DNA of 64,000 bases from Holophagales bacterium. Lineage in GTDB: Bacteria > Acidobacteriota > Thermoanaerobaculia > UBA5066. The translations under genes and the position numbers were made by a program. Below the pieces are notes generated by a model. That model did no database searches and had not been told where the DNA came from. It saw only the letters and a program-made list of their open reading frames with translations. Numbering within the stretch: position 1 is the stretch's first letter; each line of letters starts with the position of its first letter. The stretch lies in NCBI GenBank assembly GCA_016719485.1, contig JADJZB010000028.1, forward strand, positions 257,369 to 321,368, given 5' to 3'. Below, in pieces: positions 40,927-49,900 of the stretch.

Positions 40927-42266
40927 CTCTGGTCGTTCTTCTTCTCGCTCTCGTCGTCGGCGGAGGCGTGGCAGGGGCTCCGCCTCCGGCGGTTCCTTCC
41001 GCTCCCGCGCCCGGGTGGGACCAGGGACGATCGGTCTACGAGCGGCGTGTCCGGCCGGCCGAGGCGCCGGAGAAGGTCGACTGGGACGCGCGGGTGTCGG
41101 CGCTCCTTCGCGAGGAGCCCGGGGACGTGATCGTCACGGCCGTCGGCGACATGATCTTCAACGAGCGGATCAGCCACCTGAAGGAACCGGAGCGGAAGAA
41201 CCTGCTCCGGATTCTCCAGGAGTCCGACGTGGCGATCGGGAATCTCGAGTTCTCTCTCAACGAGCGGCCGGAGCTGCAGAAGGTCTTCTACAACTTCCGG
41301 GCGCCGCGCGACTTCGCCTGGGAGGTCGCCGCGACCGGCATCAACCTCGTGAGCATGGCGAACAACCACGCGCTCGACTTCGGCGCGGAAGGTCTGAAGG
41401 AGTGCCTGCGGGCGCTCGACCTTTCGGGGATCGCGCACGCCGGCGCCGGACGGACGCTCGCCGAGGCGCACCAACCCGGGACGAAGAGAGTCCAGGGTCA
41501 GAAGGAGCGGCTCGCCCTCCTCTCCTACATGCGCTACTGGACGGATCGCGACCGGTGCGCCGACCCGTCCGGCCCCTGCCTCGCGACGATCAACCCTGCC
41601 GAAGTTCTCGTCGCCGGCGAGGGCGGGAAGGTCGAAACCGTCGAGGGGCCGCTCGCGGCCGACGTGAAGACGATGGAGGAGGACGTCCTCCTCGCGAAGC
41701 GGCGGCACGGCACCGTGATGGTCTCACTCCACGTCCACGACGTGAGCCACTCGCGGGCCTACGGCATCCAGGACACGACGCCCCCGAACGACCAGATCTC
41801 CTTCCGGAAGGCGATCGACGCCGGGGCCGACGCCGTCCTCGGCAGCGGGCCGCACGTCCTTCGCGGCATCGAGCTGCGAAACGGGAAGCCGATCTTCTAC
41901 AGCCTCAGCAACTTCATCTACCAGTACCGGACTCCGAAGGTCATCCCCACGGACCTCCCCCACCAGCGCGACTCGGAGGTTGCCCGCCCGCCGAACGTCT
42001 CCGTCTGGGACCGCCGCGACCCCCGCGAGGTGATGGAAAGCGTCGTCGCCCGGATGACGTACCGCGACGGGAAGATCCGGAAGCTGGAGCTGATCCCCGT
42101 GACGATCGACGACGAGGGGCCACTTTACGGCGTCCCGCGACTGGCGCCGACGCACCGCGCCAGGGAGATCGTCGCGCTCCTCCAACGCCTCTCGGCCCCC
42201 TACGGCACGAGGATCGCGCTGAAGGAGTGGTACGGCGAGGTCGAGCTGCCGAAGGCCGGCGACTGA
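40923..42266 (+). CDS. CapA-family metallophosphatase-like protein
   Basis: 447-aa exported protein (signal 'LVVLLLALVVGGGVAG'). The CapA/PgsA fold, related to calcineurin phosphatases, is shown by 'AVGDMIFNERISHL', 'GNLEFSL', 'SMANNHALDFGAEGL', 'LHVHDVSHSRAYG', 'GSGPHVLRGIE' and 'YSLSNFIYQ'. CapA proteins take part in poly-gamma-glutamate export in Bacillus, but most stand-alone members have no known substrate. Here it is translationally coupled to a cyanophycinase, which suggests a joint role with a poly-amino-acid or phosphorylated envelope polymer. Biochemistry is unproven. Confidence 0.88.
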   Translation: MTLVVLLLALVVGGGVAGAPPPAVPSAPAPGWDQGRSVYERRVRPAEAPEKVDWDARVSALLREEPGDVIVTAVGDMIFNERISHLKEPERKNLLRILQESDVAIGNLEFSLNERPELQKVFYNFRAPRDFAWEVAATGINLVSMANNHALDFGAEGLKECLRALDLSGIAHAGAGRTLAEAHQPGTKRVQGQKERLALLSYMRYWTDRDRCADPSGPCLATINPAEVLVAGEGGKVETVEGPLAADVKTMEEDVLLAKRRHGTVMVSLHVHDVSHSRAYGIQDTTPPNDQISFRKAIDAGADAVLGSGPHVLRGIELRNGKPIFYSLSNFIYQYRTPKVIPTDLPHQRDSEVARPPNVSVWDRRDPREVMESVVARMTYRDGKIRKLELIPVTIDDEGPLYGVPRLAPTHRAREIVALLQRLSAPYGTRIALKEWYGEVELPKAGD

Positions 42267-42303
42267 CCTGCTGCTTGACGAGCACCACCCGGCGGTTCTT
42301 CGC

Positions 42304-42333
42304 TTGACATCCATTACCACATACTGATATAGT
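42304..42333 (+). promoter_or_regulatory. Consensus sigma-70 promoter of the small Cys protein, probably leaderless
   Basis: -35 'ttgaca' (42304-42309) is a perfect match, the spacer is 18 bp, and -10 is 'tatagt' (42328-42333). The expected start of transcription (six to seven bases later) coincides with the A of the ATG at 42340, so the message is probably leaderless. The spacer and -10 lie inside an imperfect inverted repeat ('tacca' at 42315 with 'tggta' at 42336), a possible operator. Confidence 0.8.
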
Positions 42334-42339
42334 GATGGT

Positions 42340-42501
42340 ATGTGCCATCCTGTTCGCTGCCAGAGATGCGGAAAGCCGACGTGGGCCGGTTGTGGCCGCC
42401 ACGTCGAGGAAGCCCTCGCCAACGTCCCGAAGGCCCAGCGTTGCGACTGCCCCCCGGAGGCTTCCTTCATCCGGCGTCTCTTCAGCCAGTCCGGCAAGTG
42501 A
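42340..42501 (+). CDS. 53-aa cysteine-rich protein (CxxC, CxC)
   Basis: Very short protein beginning 'MCHPVRCQRCGKPTWAGCG' and continuing 'RHVEEALANVPKAQRCDCPP'. Six cysteines (C2, C7, C10, C18, then a CxC) with histidines at 3 and near 21 suggest a zinc-binding mini-domain. From memory, very similar short proteins starting MCxPVxCxxCGKxTWxGCGxH occur in many actinobacteria and proteobacteria with no assigned function. The excellent promoter directly upstream supports expression. Base composition of the promoter is much lower in GC than the surroundings. Confidence 0.8.
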   Translation: MCHPVRCQRCGKPTWAGCGRHVEEALANVPKAQRCDCPPEASFIRRLFSQSGK

Positions 42502-42588
42502 CGCTGCGGGCCGGCGCGGAGCCGGGCCGCCGGCCCTGGCGGTCCGCCAGGCGCCAGGCGGGCTACGCACGAGGCCGTGCCGAACCCG

Positions 42589-43743
42589 TCAGCGCAGCCG
42601 CTCGCTCCTGAGCGTGTACTTCTGCAGCCGGTCAGGGACCACCTCGACTCCGATCCCTGCCCCGCGCGGCACCTCGATGAAGCCTTCGTCGTCCAGGACG
42701 ACCGCCGGCTCGACGAGGTCCTCGTGGAAGTACCGGCTCGTCTCCGACGTGTCACCCGGCAGCGTGAAGCCGTCGAGCGTCTGCAGGTGGATGTTCACCG
42801 CTCGGCCGATCCCGGTCTCGTCCATACCGCCCGACCAGACGGGGACGCCGCACGAAGCCGCGTGGCGGAGGATCCGGAGCGACTCCAGGAGCCCGCCGAC
42901 GCGTCCCTGTTTCAGGTTGAGGATCCGGCAGCCGCCCAGGGCGATCGCCGCCTTCGCGTCGGCGAGATCGTGGATCGACTCGTCGAGGCAGAGCGGTGTC
43001 GCGAGCTGCTTCTGCAGGGCCGCGTGCTCGTAGAAATCGCTGTACGAGAGCGGCTGCTCGATCATCGTGAGACCGAACGCGTCGAGTCGCGCGAGGTGGG
43101 CGGCGTCCTCCGGCCGGTAGTCGCCATTGGCGTCGGCCATGAGCGGAATCTCGGGGAAGCGCTCCCTCACCGCGGCCACGTAGTCGACGTCCTTCCCCCT
43201 CTTCACCTTCACCTTGACCCGGTGGTAGCCCTTCGCGACCGCGGCCTCGACCTCCTTCACGAGATCGGCCGGGGTCTCCTGGAGCCCGAGGCTGATCCCC
43301 GACGAGATCCGCTTGCGCGGTCCGCCGAGGAGCTCGTGGAGCGGGACCCCCCCGCCTTCGCGACGAGGTCGACGAGCGCATTCTCGACCGTCGCCTTCGC
43401 CATCCGGTTCCCGCGCACGTGCTGGAAACGGGAATCGACCTCTCCGAGCGTCATCCCCGCCTCGACGAGCGGCAGGAGGAACTCGGTCACGATGTGCCGG
43501 GCCGACGTCGTCGTCTCGGCGGCGTAGAACGGGTCGGGGTCGGCGACGCACTCGCCCCATCCGACGACGCCGCCCGCCTCCACGCGGAGAACCAGCGCCT
43601 CCTTGCACGTCCAGGTGGCCGAGCTGATCGAGAAGGGCTGGACGAACGGAAGGCGGACGAGGAGGAGGTCGACCCTCCCGATCGCCGGGATCCGCTCGGC
43701 CTCGAGCGGGAAGGCCGCGGCCGCCTCGCCGGGGCCGGTTCAT
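42589..43743 (-). CDS. N-acylamino acid racemase/o-succinylbenzoate synthase family enzyme (two compensating indels)
   Basis: Enolase-superfamily enzyme of about 384 aa once two base changes are allowed: one extra C in the 'ggcccc' run after the start (about 43730) and one missing base in the C7 run near 43352 (eight are needed to read 'AKAGGVPLHELLGGP'). The catalytic set is present: 'KVKVKRG' (KxK), 'MADANGDY' (Asp), 'MIEQPL' (Glu), 'CLDESI' (Asp) and 'LNLKQGRVGG' (Lys). 'GIGRAVNIHLQTLDGFTLPGD' is typical of the OSBS/NSAR branch. No men gene is nearby, and the ATG overlaps the stop of a carboxypeptidase gene (ATGA), so racemising N-acyl amino acids from peptide breakdown is more likely than menaquinone synthesis. 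Confidence 0.78.
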   Translation of the reverse strand: MNRPRRGGRGLPARGRADPGDREGRPPPRPPSVRPALLDQLGHLDVQGGAGSPRGGGRRRRMGRVRRRPRPVLRRRDDDVGPAHRDRVPPAARRGGDDARRGRFPFPARAREPDGEGDGRECARRPRREGGGVPLHELLGGPRKRISSGISLGLQETPADLVKEVEAAVAKGYHRVKVKVKRGKDVDYVAAVRERFPEIPLMADANGDYRPEDAAHLARLDAFGLTMIEQPLSYSDFYEHAALQKQLATPLCLDESIHDLADAKAAIALGGCRILNLKQGRVGGLLESLRILRHAASCGVPVWSGGMDETGIGRAVNIHLQTLDGFTLPGDTSETSRYFHEDLVEPAVVLDDEGFIEVPRGAGIGVEVVPDRLQKYTLRSERLR

Positions 43744-45269
43744 CGCGAAGCCGCGGCCGCCGGAGTGGCCCCTCTCAGCACCCTGAGGACCGGGATCCCG
43801 CCGTCCGCGGCGACGAGCGCCCGGAACACCGGGTACTGCCAGAGACCGTACATCGCCGACGGCTCGAGGAGGATCGCGGCCCGCATGGCGGCCTCGCCCT
43901 CGAGAGGAACGTAGAGGCTCCCCGCCGCGAGCTCCGTCTCCCGGACGTCGCCGCGCTTCACGATCGTCCGCCCGCCGTAGCGGCCATAGACGTCGTCGAA
44001 CTTGTCCTCCACGCGCAGGAGCGTCCACGTCTCGGTCTCGACCGTCCGCGCTGCGGCGAGAGTCTCGAACGGAATGCCGTGGCGCGTCAGGAGCGCCCCG
44101 ATCTCGCCGGCCGCCGTCGGGTCGACCGCATAGCCGAGCGGCGTCGGAACGCTCCGCTTCACCGCCACGTCGGTCATGAGGTTCGCGGTCGGGACCTTCA
44201 GCACCCTCCCCGTCGCCACGTCGACGACCGGGAAATCGGTCACCGTCCCCCGCAGGTTGACCCAGATCGCATCGGAAGGGAGAAACGCCGGAAGGGCGAG
44301 CTTCCGCGCGCGCTCGACGACGGCGCGATCCTCGGCCCTGCGTCCGGCTCCCTCGAGGAAGCGCCGGAAGAGGACGAGATACGCGTCGACGCGCTTCCCG
44401 AGGTCGCCCGAAGGGTTCTTCGCACTGTGGCGAACGGCCGCCTCGATGATGAAAGAGAGCCCGCCGTACGCGCCGATACCGTTGAGGCCTCCGTCGGTGT
44501 CGATCGCAGAGTGGCGCTGCTCGTCCTCCGGCGGGGCCCCGCCGACCCAGTAACGCAGGAAGCGGTGCCCCGCCTTCTCCTCCACCTCGGCCGATTCGTC
44601 GACCCACCGGCGCGCCGCCGCGATCCTCTCCGCGTCGAAGTGCGGGTTGTTCAGGCCGTCCATCGTGATGTCGGGCCACTTCTCCCAGCCCTTCTTCGTC
44701 CACTCCTGGGAGTCGCGGCCGAACTCGTGCGCGTCGACGGCGAGGTGCGGCCGCAGCCGCCGCGCGACGCGATGGAGCGCCTGCGTCTCGGGCTGCAGCA
44801 GCGTCACGTGGTCCCGGTTCAGGTCGGCGCCGGCTCCGTTCCGGCGCGTTCCCGCCACGGCGCCGTCCGGGTTCACCATCGGCATCACCCAGAGGTCGAC
44901 GTCCGCGGGGAGCCGCGACGGATCGCGGACGATGTCGCGGATCAGGTAGAGGAGAGCGTCCTTGCCGGAGACCTCGTCGCCGTGCTGCTGCGCGTAGAAA
45001 AAGATCCGGAACGGGGCGTCGGCGCGGTGCGCCGCGTGGACGAGGTAGAGCGACCGCCCCTTCGCCGTCTTTCCCTCGACCGAGACGCGGACGGGACCCT
45101 TCCCGTCGACGCTCGAAAGGAACGCCTCCATCCCGGCATAGGACGTCGACGTCGCGAGCGTCCGGTGGTCCTCGGGGAGGCTTCCGGGCGCGGCCGACAG
45201 CGGGCCGACGGCTATGGACGCCGCCACGAGGGCGGAAGAGAGGAGGCCGCCTCGGGAAGTGGAGCTCAT
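43740..45269 (-). CDS. Secreted M14-family zinc carboxypeptidase
   Basis: 509 aa with a signal peptide (residues 8-27). The M14 active site is visible: zinc ligands in 'QQHGDEVSG' (HxxE) and the later 'AVDAHEFG' histidine, substrate-binding 'PMVNPDGAVAG' and 'GADLNRDHV', and a general-base glutamate in 'SFIIEAAVRH'. The C-terminal 200 residues form an extra domain common in bacterial M14 relatives. It removes C-terminal residues from peptides in the periplasm or outside. It lies 13 bases downstream of the transporter stop and overlaps the racemase start, making a three-gene peptide/amino-acid operon. Confidence 0.92.
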   Translation of the reverse strand: MSSTSRGGLLSSALVAASIAVGPLSAAPGSLPEDHRTLATSTSYAGMEAFLSSVDGKGPVRVSVEGKTAKGRSLYLVHAAHRADAPFRIFFYAQQHGDEVSGKDALLYLIRDIVRDPSRLPADVDLWVMPMVNPDGAVAGTRRNGAGADLNRDHVTLLQPETQALHRVARRLRPHLAVDAHEFGRDSQEWTKKGWEKWPDITMDGLNNPHFDAERIAAARRWVDESAEVEEKAGHRFLRYWVGGAPPEDEQRHSAIDTDGGLNGIGAYGGLSFIIEAAVRHSAKNPSGDLGKRVDAYLVLFRRFLEGAGRRAEDRAVVERARKLALPAFLPSDAIWVNLRGTVTDFPVVDVATGRVLKVPTANLMTDVAVKRSVPTPLGYAVDPTAAGEIGALLTRHGIPFETLAAARTVETETWTLLRVEDKFDDVYGRYGGRTIVKRGDVRETELAAGSLYVPLEGEAAMRAAILLEPSAMYGLWQYPVFRALVAADGGIPVLRVLRGATPAAAASR

Positions 45270-45282
45270 CGCCGCGCCCCTT

Positions 45283-46701
45283 TCAGAACGGCCCCCAGTG
45301 CGTCAGCACCGGCGGGACGAGAAGGAGGAACGCCAGGACCATCAGCGTCAGCATGAGCGGCAGGAACCAGCGCGCCCACTTCTCCCACGGGATCTTCGCC
45401 ATGCCGAGGACGCCCATCGTCACGGCCGACGTCGGGAGGATCGGGTTCACCAGCTCGCAGAGCTGGTAGGCGTAGACCATCGTCTGGCGCGTCAGGCCGA
45501 CGAGGTCGGCGAGCGGCGCCATGATCGGCATCGTGAGCGCCGCCTGGGCCGTCCCGGAGTGGATGAAGAAGTTGATGACGCACTGGACGAGGAACATCAC
45601 CTGCGCGGCCACGATCCCGGGCAGGAGCGAGATGAGCCCCGAGCTGTGGAAGAGGATCGTGTCGAGGACCTTCGCTTCCTTCGCGATGATGAGGAGAGCC
45701 CGGCCGCACGCGATGATCAGCGCGACGTTGACCATGTCCTTCGCTCCCGCGACGAAGGCGGTCGCGATCGCGTTCGACTTCAGGCCCGCGACGATCCCCA
45801 TCACGAGCCCCATGGCGAGGAAGAGGGCGCCGATCTCCTCGATGAACCACTGCTGCTTCAGGATCCCCCAGACGAGGACGCCCATCGCCGCGACGAAGAG
45901 GGAGAGGACGAGGAGCCGTCGCGAGGTCCACGGCTCCACGGCTCCCGACCCCTCGAAGGCGTTCCGATCACGGGCCTGGTCGATGTCGAAGACGGGGCTG
46001 ATCTCGGGGCGGCGCTTGACGCGCGCGGCGTAGACCATCACCCACGCGATCATGACGCCCGTCGTCACGAACCAGGTCGCGACCCGGTAGCCGAGGCCCG
46101 AGTAGAGCGGAAGGCCGACGAGCCCCTGCGCGATGCCGACGGTGAAGGGGTTGAAGAAGGCCGCGCCAAAGCCCGCCGCCGCGCCGAGGAACGGGATCGC
46201 GACGCCGACGATCGAGTCGTACCCGAGCGAGAGCGCCAGCGGGATGCAGATGACGATGAACGGGATGACCTCCTCGGACATCCCGAAGACCGAGCCGGCC
46301 AGCGAGAAGACCGCCATCAGGACCGGGATGACGAGCTTCTCCAGAAACGGCCGCGACGCCAGCGCGGCGGTGATCTTCCGGATCGCGAACTCGATCGTCC
46401 CGGTCGCCTGGATGACGCTGAACGCGCCGCCGATGGCGAGGAGGAAACCGATGATGAGCGCGCCGTCGAGGAAGCCCCGGAACGGGGCGACGACCAGCCA
46501 CTGCGGCCCGAGCCAGATCTTCTCGACCTGCTGGTACGTGCCGGGCACCGTCACCTGCCGCCCCGCCTTCTCCACCGTCTGGTACGTCCCCGAGGGGAGA
46601 AGCCACGACAGGACGAGGACGAAGACGATGAGGCTCCCGACGATCACCAGGGTGTGGGGCATCTTGAAGGTGCGCCCGTTCTCTTTCGCGGCCTCGGCCA
46701 T
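45283..46701 (-). CDS. YfcC-family inner-membrane transporter
   Basis: 472 aa with about twelve membrane helices. The N-terminal block 'FKMPHTLVIVGSLIVFVLVL' followed by 'SWLLPSGTYQ', then 'FGMSEEVIPFIVICIPLALSLGYDS' and 'IPFLGAAAGFGAAFFNPFTVGIAQ', are characteristic of YfcC/DcuC-like carriers (ArsB/NhaD superfamily). 'FFIHSGTAQAALTMPIMAPLADL' is the matching C-terminal repeat block. Relatives are proposed to move amino acids or dicarboxylates. As first gene of an operon with a carboxypeptidase and an N-acyl-amino-acid racemase-like enzyme, uptake of peptides or acylated amino acids is a reasonable guess. Start ATG at 46701. Confidence 0.9.
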   Translation of the reverse strand: MAEAAKENGRTFKMPHTLVIVGSLIVFVLVLSWLLPSGTYQTVEKAGRQVTVPGTYQQVEKIWLGPQWLVVAPFRGFLDGALIIGFLLAIGGAFSVIQATGTIEFAIRKITAALASRPFLEKLVIPVLMAVFSLAGSVFGMSEEVIPFIVICIPLALSLGYDSIVGVAIPFLGAAAGFGAAFFNPFTVGIAQGLVGLPLYSGLGYRVATWFVTTGVMIAWVMVYAARVKRRPEISPVFDIDQARDRNAFEGSGAVEPWTSRRLLVLSLFVAAMGVLVWGILKQQWFIEEIGALFLAMGLVMGIVAGLKSNAIATAFVAGAKDMVNVALIIACGRALLIIAKEAKVLDTILFHSSGLISLLPGIVAAQVMFLVQCVINFFIHSGTAQAALTMPIMAPLADLVGLTRQTMVYAYQLCELVNPILPTSAVTMGVLGMAKIPWEKWARWFLPLMLTLMVLAFLLLVPPVLTHWGPF

Positions 46702-46771
46702 CGGTGGGGTGCCTCCTCGCACTGTCTCGCTTTGGCGCCTTCTTCCGGGAACCGACCGCCCCGCGGGGCTC

Positions 46772-46812
46772 CGGAGAGGGCCACCGATCATAAAGTCGAA
46801 GGGCCCTCTCCG
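46772..46812. terminator. Inverted repeat between the DUF748 gene and the yfcC operon
   Basis: An 11-bp perfect stem (46772-46782 with 46802-46812; arms 'cggagagggcc' and 'ggccctctccg') with a 19-base loop. No T run follows on either strand, so it may be a weak terminator for the DUF748 gene or an operator of the transporter operon. Confidence 0.4.
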
Positions 46813-46903
46813 ACCCTCCCGCAGACAATCTTTCCGGGACCGCTCCTCGGACGGAGAACGGCAGCAGGAACGGGGCACCGGCCACGCCGGGCGGTTCGGG
46901 CGC

Positions 46904-49900
46904 CTACTTCAGAACGAAGGCGGCCCGGGTGAGCGACTCGCCCGGCTTCGGCTCGGCCGCCGCCGCCGGATCCACGAGAAAGACGCGGTCCGGCGCGACC
47001 TGGCCAGGTCCGAGGAGGCGCTCCTTCACGACGGTGGCCCGGGCGAGCGCGAGCTGCCGCAGGTCGTCCGGCGTGACCACGAGGTTGGCGAGCATCAGCT
47101 TCTCCATTTCCTCGGGCGGGATCTGCTTGACGAGCCCGAGCGCCGTTCTCGGCTTGGGGAAACGCTCCTTCCTGTACGCACGCTCGAGGTACTCGGGCCA
47201 CTCTTCCTTCGAGACGACGACCTCGTCGACGGACGCCGCCGGCGTTCCCGCCTTCGCGAGCTCTTCGGCCTTTCGCACCTTCACCTTCCGTTCGTAAAGG
47301 AGCCTCTGGAGCCCCTCGGCGTCCTTCGCCGCGTCCACCTTCCCCTCGACCTCGAGCTTCAGGGCCGGGCGCTTCCCGAGCGCCGCCGCGAGGGCGTCGA
47401 GCCGCTTCACTGCCTCGCCGTCCAGGCTCGAAGCGCCCGGCGCGAAGTCTACGAACGAGAGCTCCGGCCCGCCGCCGCCGAGGCGTCCGAGCAGGGCGAA
47501 CGGGGAGAGGACCGCCTTCTTCAAGACGTTCCCGATGATCTTCCAGACGATCGGGCCGACCCGGAACTTCGGGTCGTCGACGGAGCCCGAGATCGGAACG
47601 TCGAGCCGGATGACGCCGTCGGGGTCCTTCAGGAGCGAGACGGCGAGCTTCACCGGCAGCTTCGTCGCGGTCGGGCTCTCCACCTTCTCGCCAAACGTGA
47701 ACTGGTCGACGAGGAAGGAGTTCTGCGCCTCGAGCCTCCGCTCGTTCAGCTTGTAGGCGACGTTCATCGTCAGGCGGCCCTTCTGGACGGAGTAGCCGGC
47801 GTACTTCACGAAGTAGGGCGTCATCGGGACGAGGTCGATGTCGCGGAAGGCGACCTTGATGTCGGCGAAGGAAGTGGCCGAGAAGGGGTTGAACGTCCCC
47901 GTGATCTCGAGTGGCGCGGAGCTCTCGAGGCTCCCGCGCAGGTCGACCTCGGCGCGCGTCCCCGCCACGGACGACAGCCCCGAGATCCTTCCGCCGACGT
48001 CCTTCAGGTCGGCGCGGTACCCCGGCTTCACGAACCGGTCGTCGACGTGGAGCCGGCCGCCCTGCAGCGTCACGGCGTCGATCCTCACGTACGTGGCGCC
48101 CTCGCCCGGCGCCGCTGGCGTCGCTGCCGCCGCCGTCGGCTGCGGTTCCGGGGCCTTTCCGCCCGCCATCGCGGACTCGGCGGCCGCGTCGTCCACCGGG
48201 GGCGGCTCGGCGAGCCCGAAGGCCCTCCGGAAGTTCAGTTTTCCGGCCTCGTCGAGCTCGACCCGCGCGAAGAAGTCCGTCAGCGCCACCGTCCCGGCGA
48301 CGAAGGACGGGGGGGTCGAGGTCGCCTTCATCCCCCCGAGCCGGAGCGAGTCCCACGAGAGGAGGTCCTGGCCGGCCGTGGGGTCCAGGAGCGTCAGCTT
48401 TCCGCAGGTCGCCTCGCCCTCCCAGCCGTAGGCGAACGCGCCGTCCGGCCCCTCCTTCACCGACACCTCTCCCTTCGCCGAGATCGTCCCCCGCGTCAGC
48501 GACACCTGGACGGTCTCAGGCGCGTAGCCGGCGAACGGCGGGAGCTCCAGGTCGGCGGCGTCGACCTTCAGCTGCGCGAGGACGGGTGAGAGGCCGAAGG
48601 TCCCCGCGACCGCGAGGCTCCCCTTCCCGTTCAGGGCGACCTTGCCGCGAACCTTCCCCTTCTCCCCGTGGGCCGTCGAGAGCCCCTCGACCGAGAAGCT
48701 CATCGGCGCGATCTCGAGGGTCACCGGGTGCGGCGCCGCTTCGTCGGCGAAGCGAACGGAGCCTCTTTCGAGAGAGATGGAGGCGAGCCGAGCCGTCCAC
48801 TCGCCGCCTCCCGTGGCCTTCCCCTCCGCGGCCAGCTGTTTCGGTGCCGGTGTGGGTTCCTCCTTCGCCAGCTTCGCGAGGTCGATGCTGCCGTCCTTCT
48901 CCCGCACGATCTTCAGGTTCGCGCCGGACGCGGCGATCGACGCCACCCGAACCTCGCGCTTCCCGGGGTCGACCGCCCCACCCGTCATTGAGGCCGAGGG
49001 GATTCGGAGGAACTCCTCCTTCTCCCCGTTTCTCCGAGCACGCAGCTCCGTCACCGCGACCGACAGGTCGGAGAGCTCCGCCAGCTCCCCTGCGACGGGC
49101 CAGCGGTACCTCGTCGAGAAGTCGAGCTTCCCGCCCTCGACGGCGAAGAGGAGGCCGTCCTCGTAGTACGGCCCGTACCGCTTCAGCGGAATGCCCGTGA
49201 ACGAGAGGGTCCCCTCTGAAACCAGCGGGTCGAGCGTGAGCTTCGCGGCGTACTCCAGCCGCTCCCCGGCGTCGGTCGTCGCCGAGACCTTCAAGGTCGC
49301 GGCCTGTCCCGCCGCCGTCGAGATGCCGGTGGCGGCGATCGCGATCTCCCCGGCGACCGCCTCAAAGGGACGCCGCGGGCGCTCGTCGCGGAAGAAGATC
49401 CGGCCTCCGGCCACCGCGAAGGCGTTGACGTCGACGCGCCAGCTTCCGCCCTTGCTCTTCGCCGGCTCCGCCGTCGGGCCGGGCGCGGGCTCGCCCGTGA
49501 ACGCTCCCAGGAGCTTCTCGAAGACGGGAAAGCCGCCCCCCCGGTCGCGGTGGACCCGGACCTCCGGCGCGTCGACCGTCACGCTCTCGAGGCGCACGTC
49601 GCGGCGAAGGAGGTCGGCCGAGGCGAGGACGATCTCGAGCCGCTTCAGCCCGATGAGCGGTTTCGCTCCTTCCTCGGAGACGAGGAACTGCCGGAGCGCC
49701 GCCCTTCCAGAGAGGACCACCGCCGGGTCCTTCCCGGACTCCTGCCGGAACGAGAGGGCGAGCTCCGTGTCGAGCCGCCCCGAGGTGAGCCGTTTCGCCC
49801 ATTCCGCCGGGACGTACGCGAAGTAATACGGCAGGTCGATGTCGGAAAGGTGGATGTCGAGCGTTGTCTCGCGCGTCCCGTGAAACGGCTTCGTCTTCCC

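Noticed and set aside
37092..42266. A very long plus-strand frame joining the Oar-like receptor region, cyanophycinase region and CapA gene
   Set aside because: Only its last 447 codons (the CapA-like gene from 40923) are protein-like; the rest is out of frame with the true receptor and cyanophycinase genes.
42502..42588. GC-rich inverted repeats after the 53-aa gene as a mobile repeat or terminator
   Set aside because: Several partial stems are possible but none is followed by a T run, and no second copy was noticed in the window.
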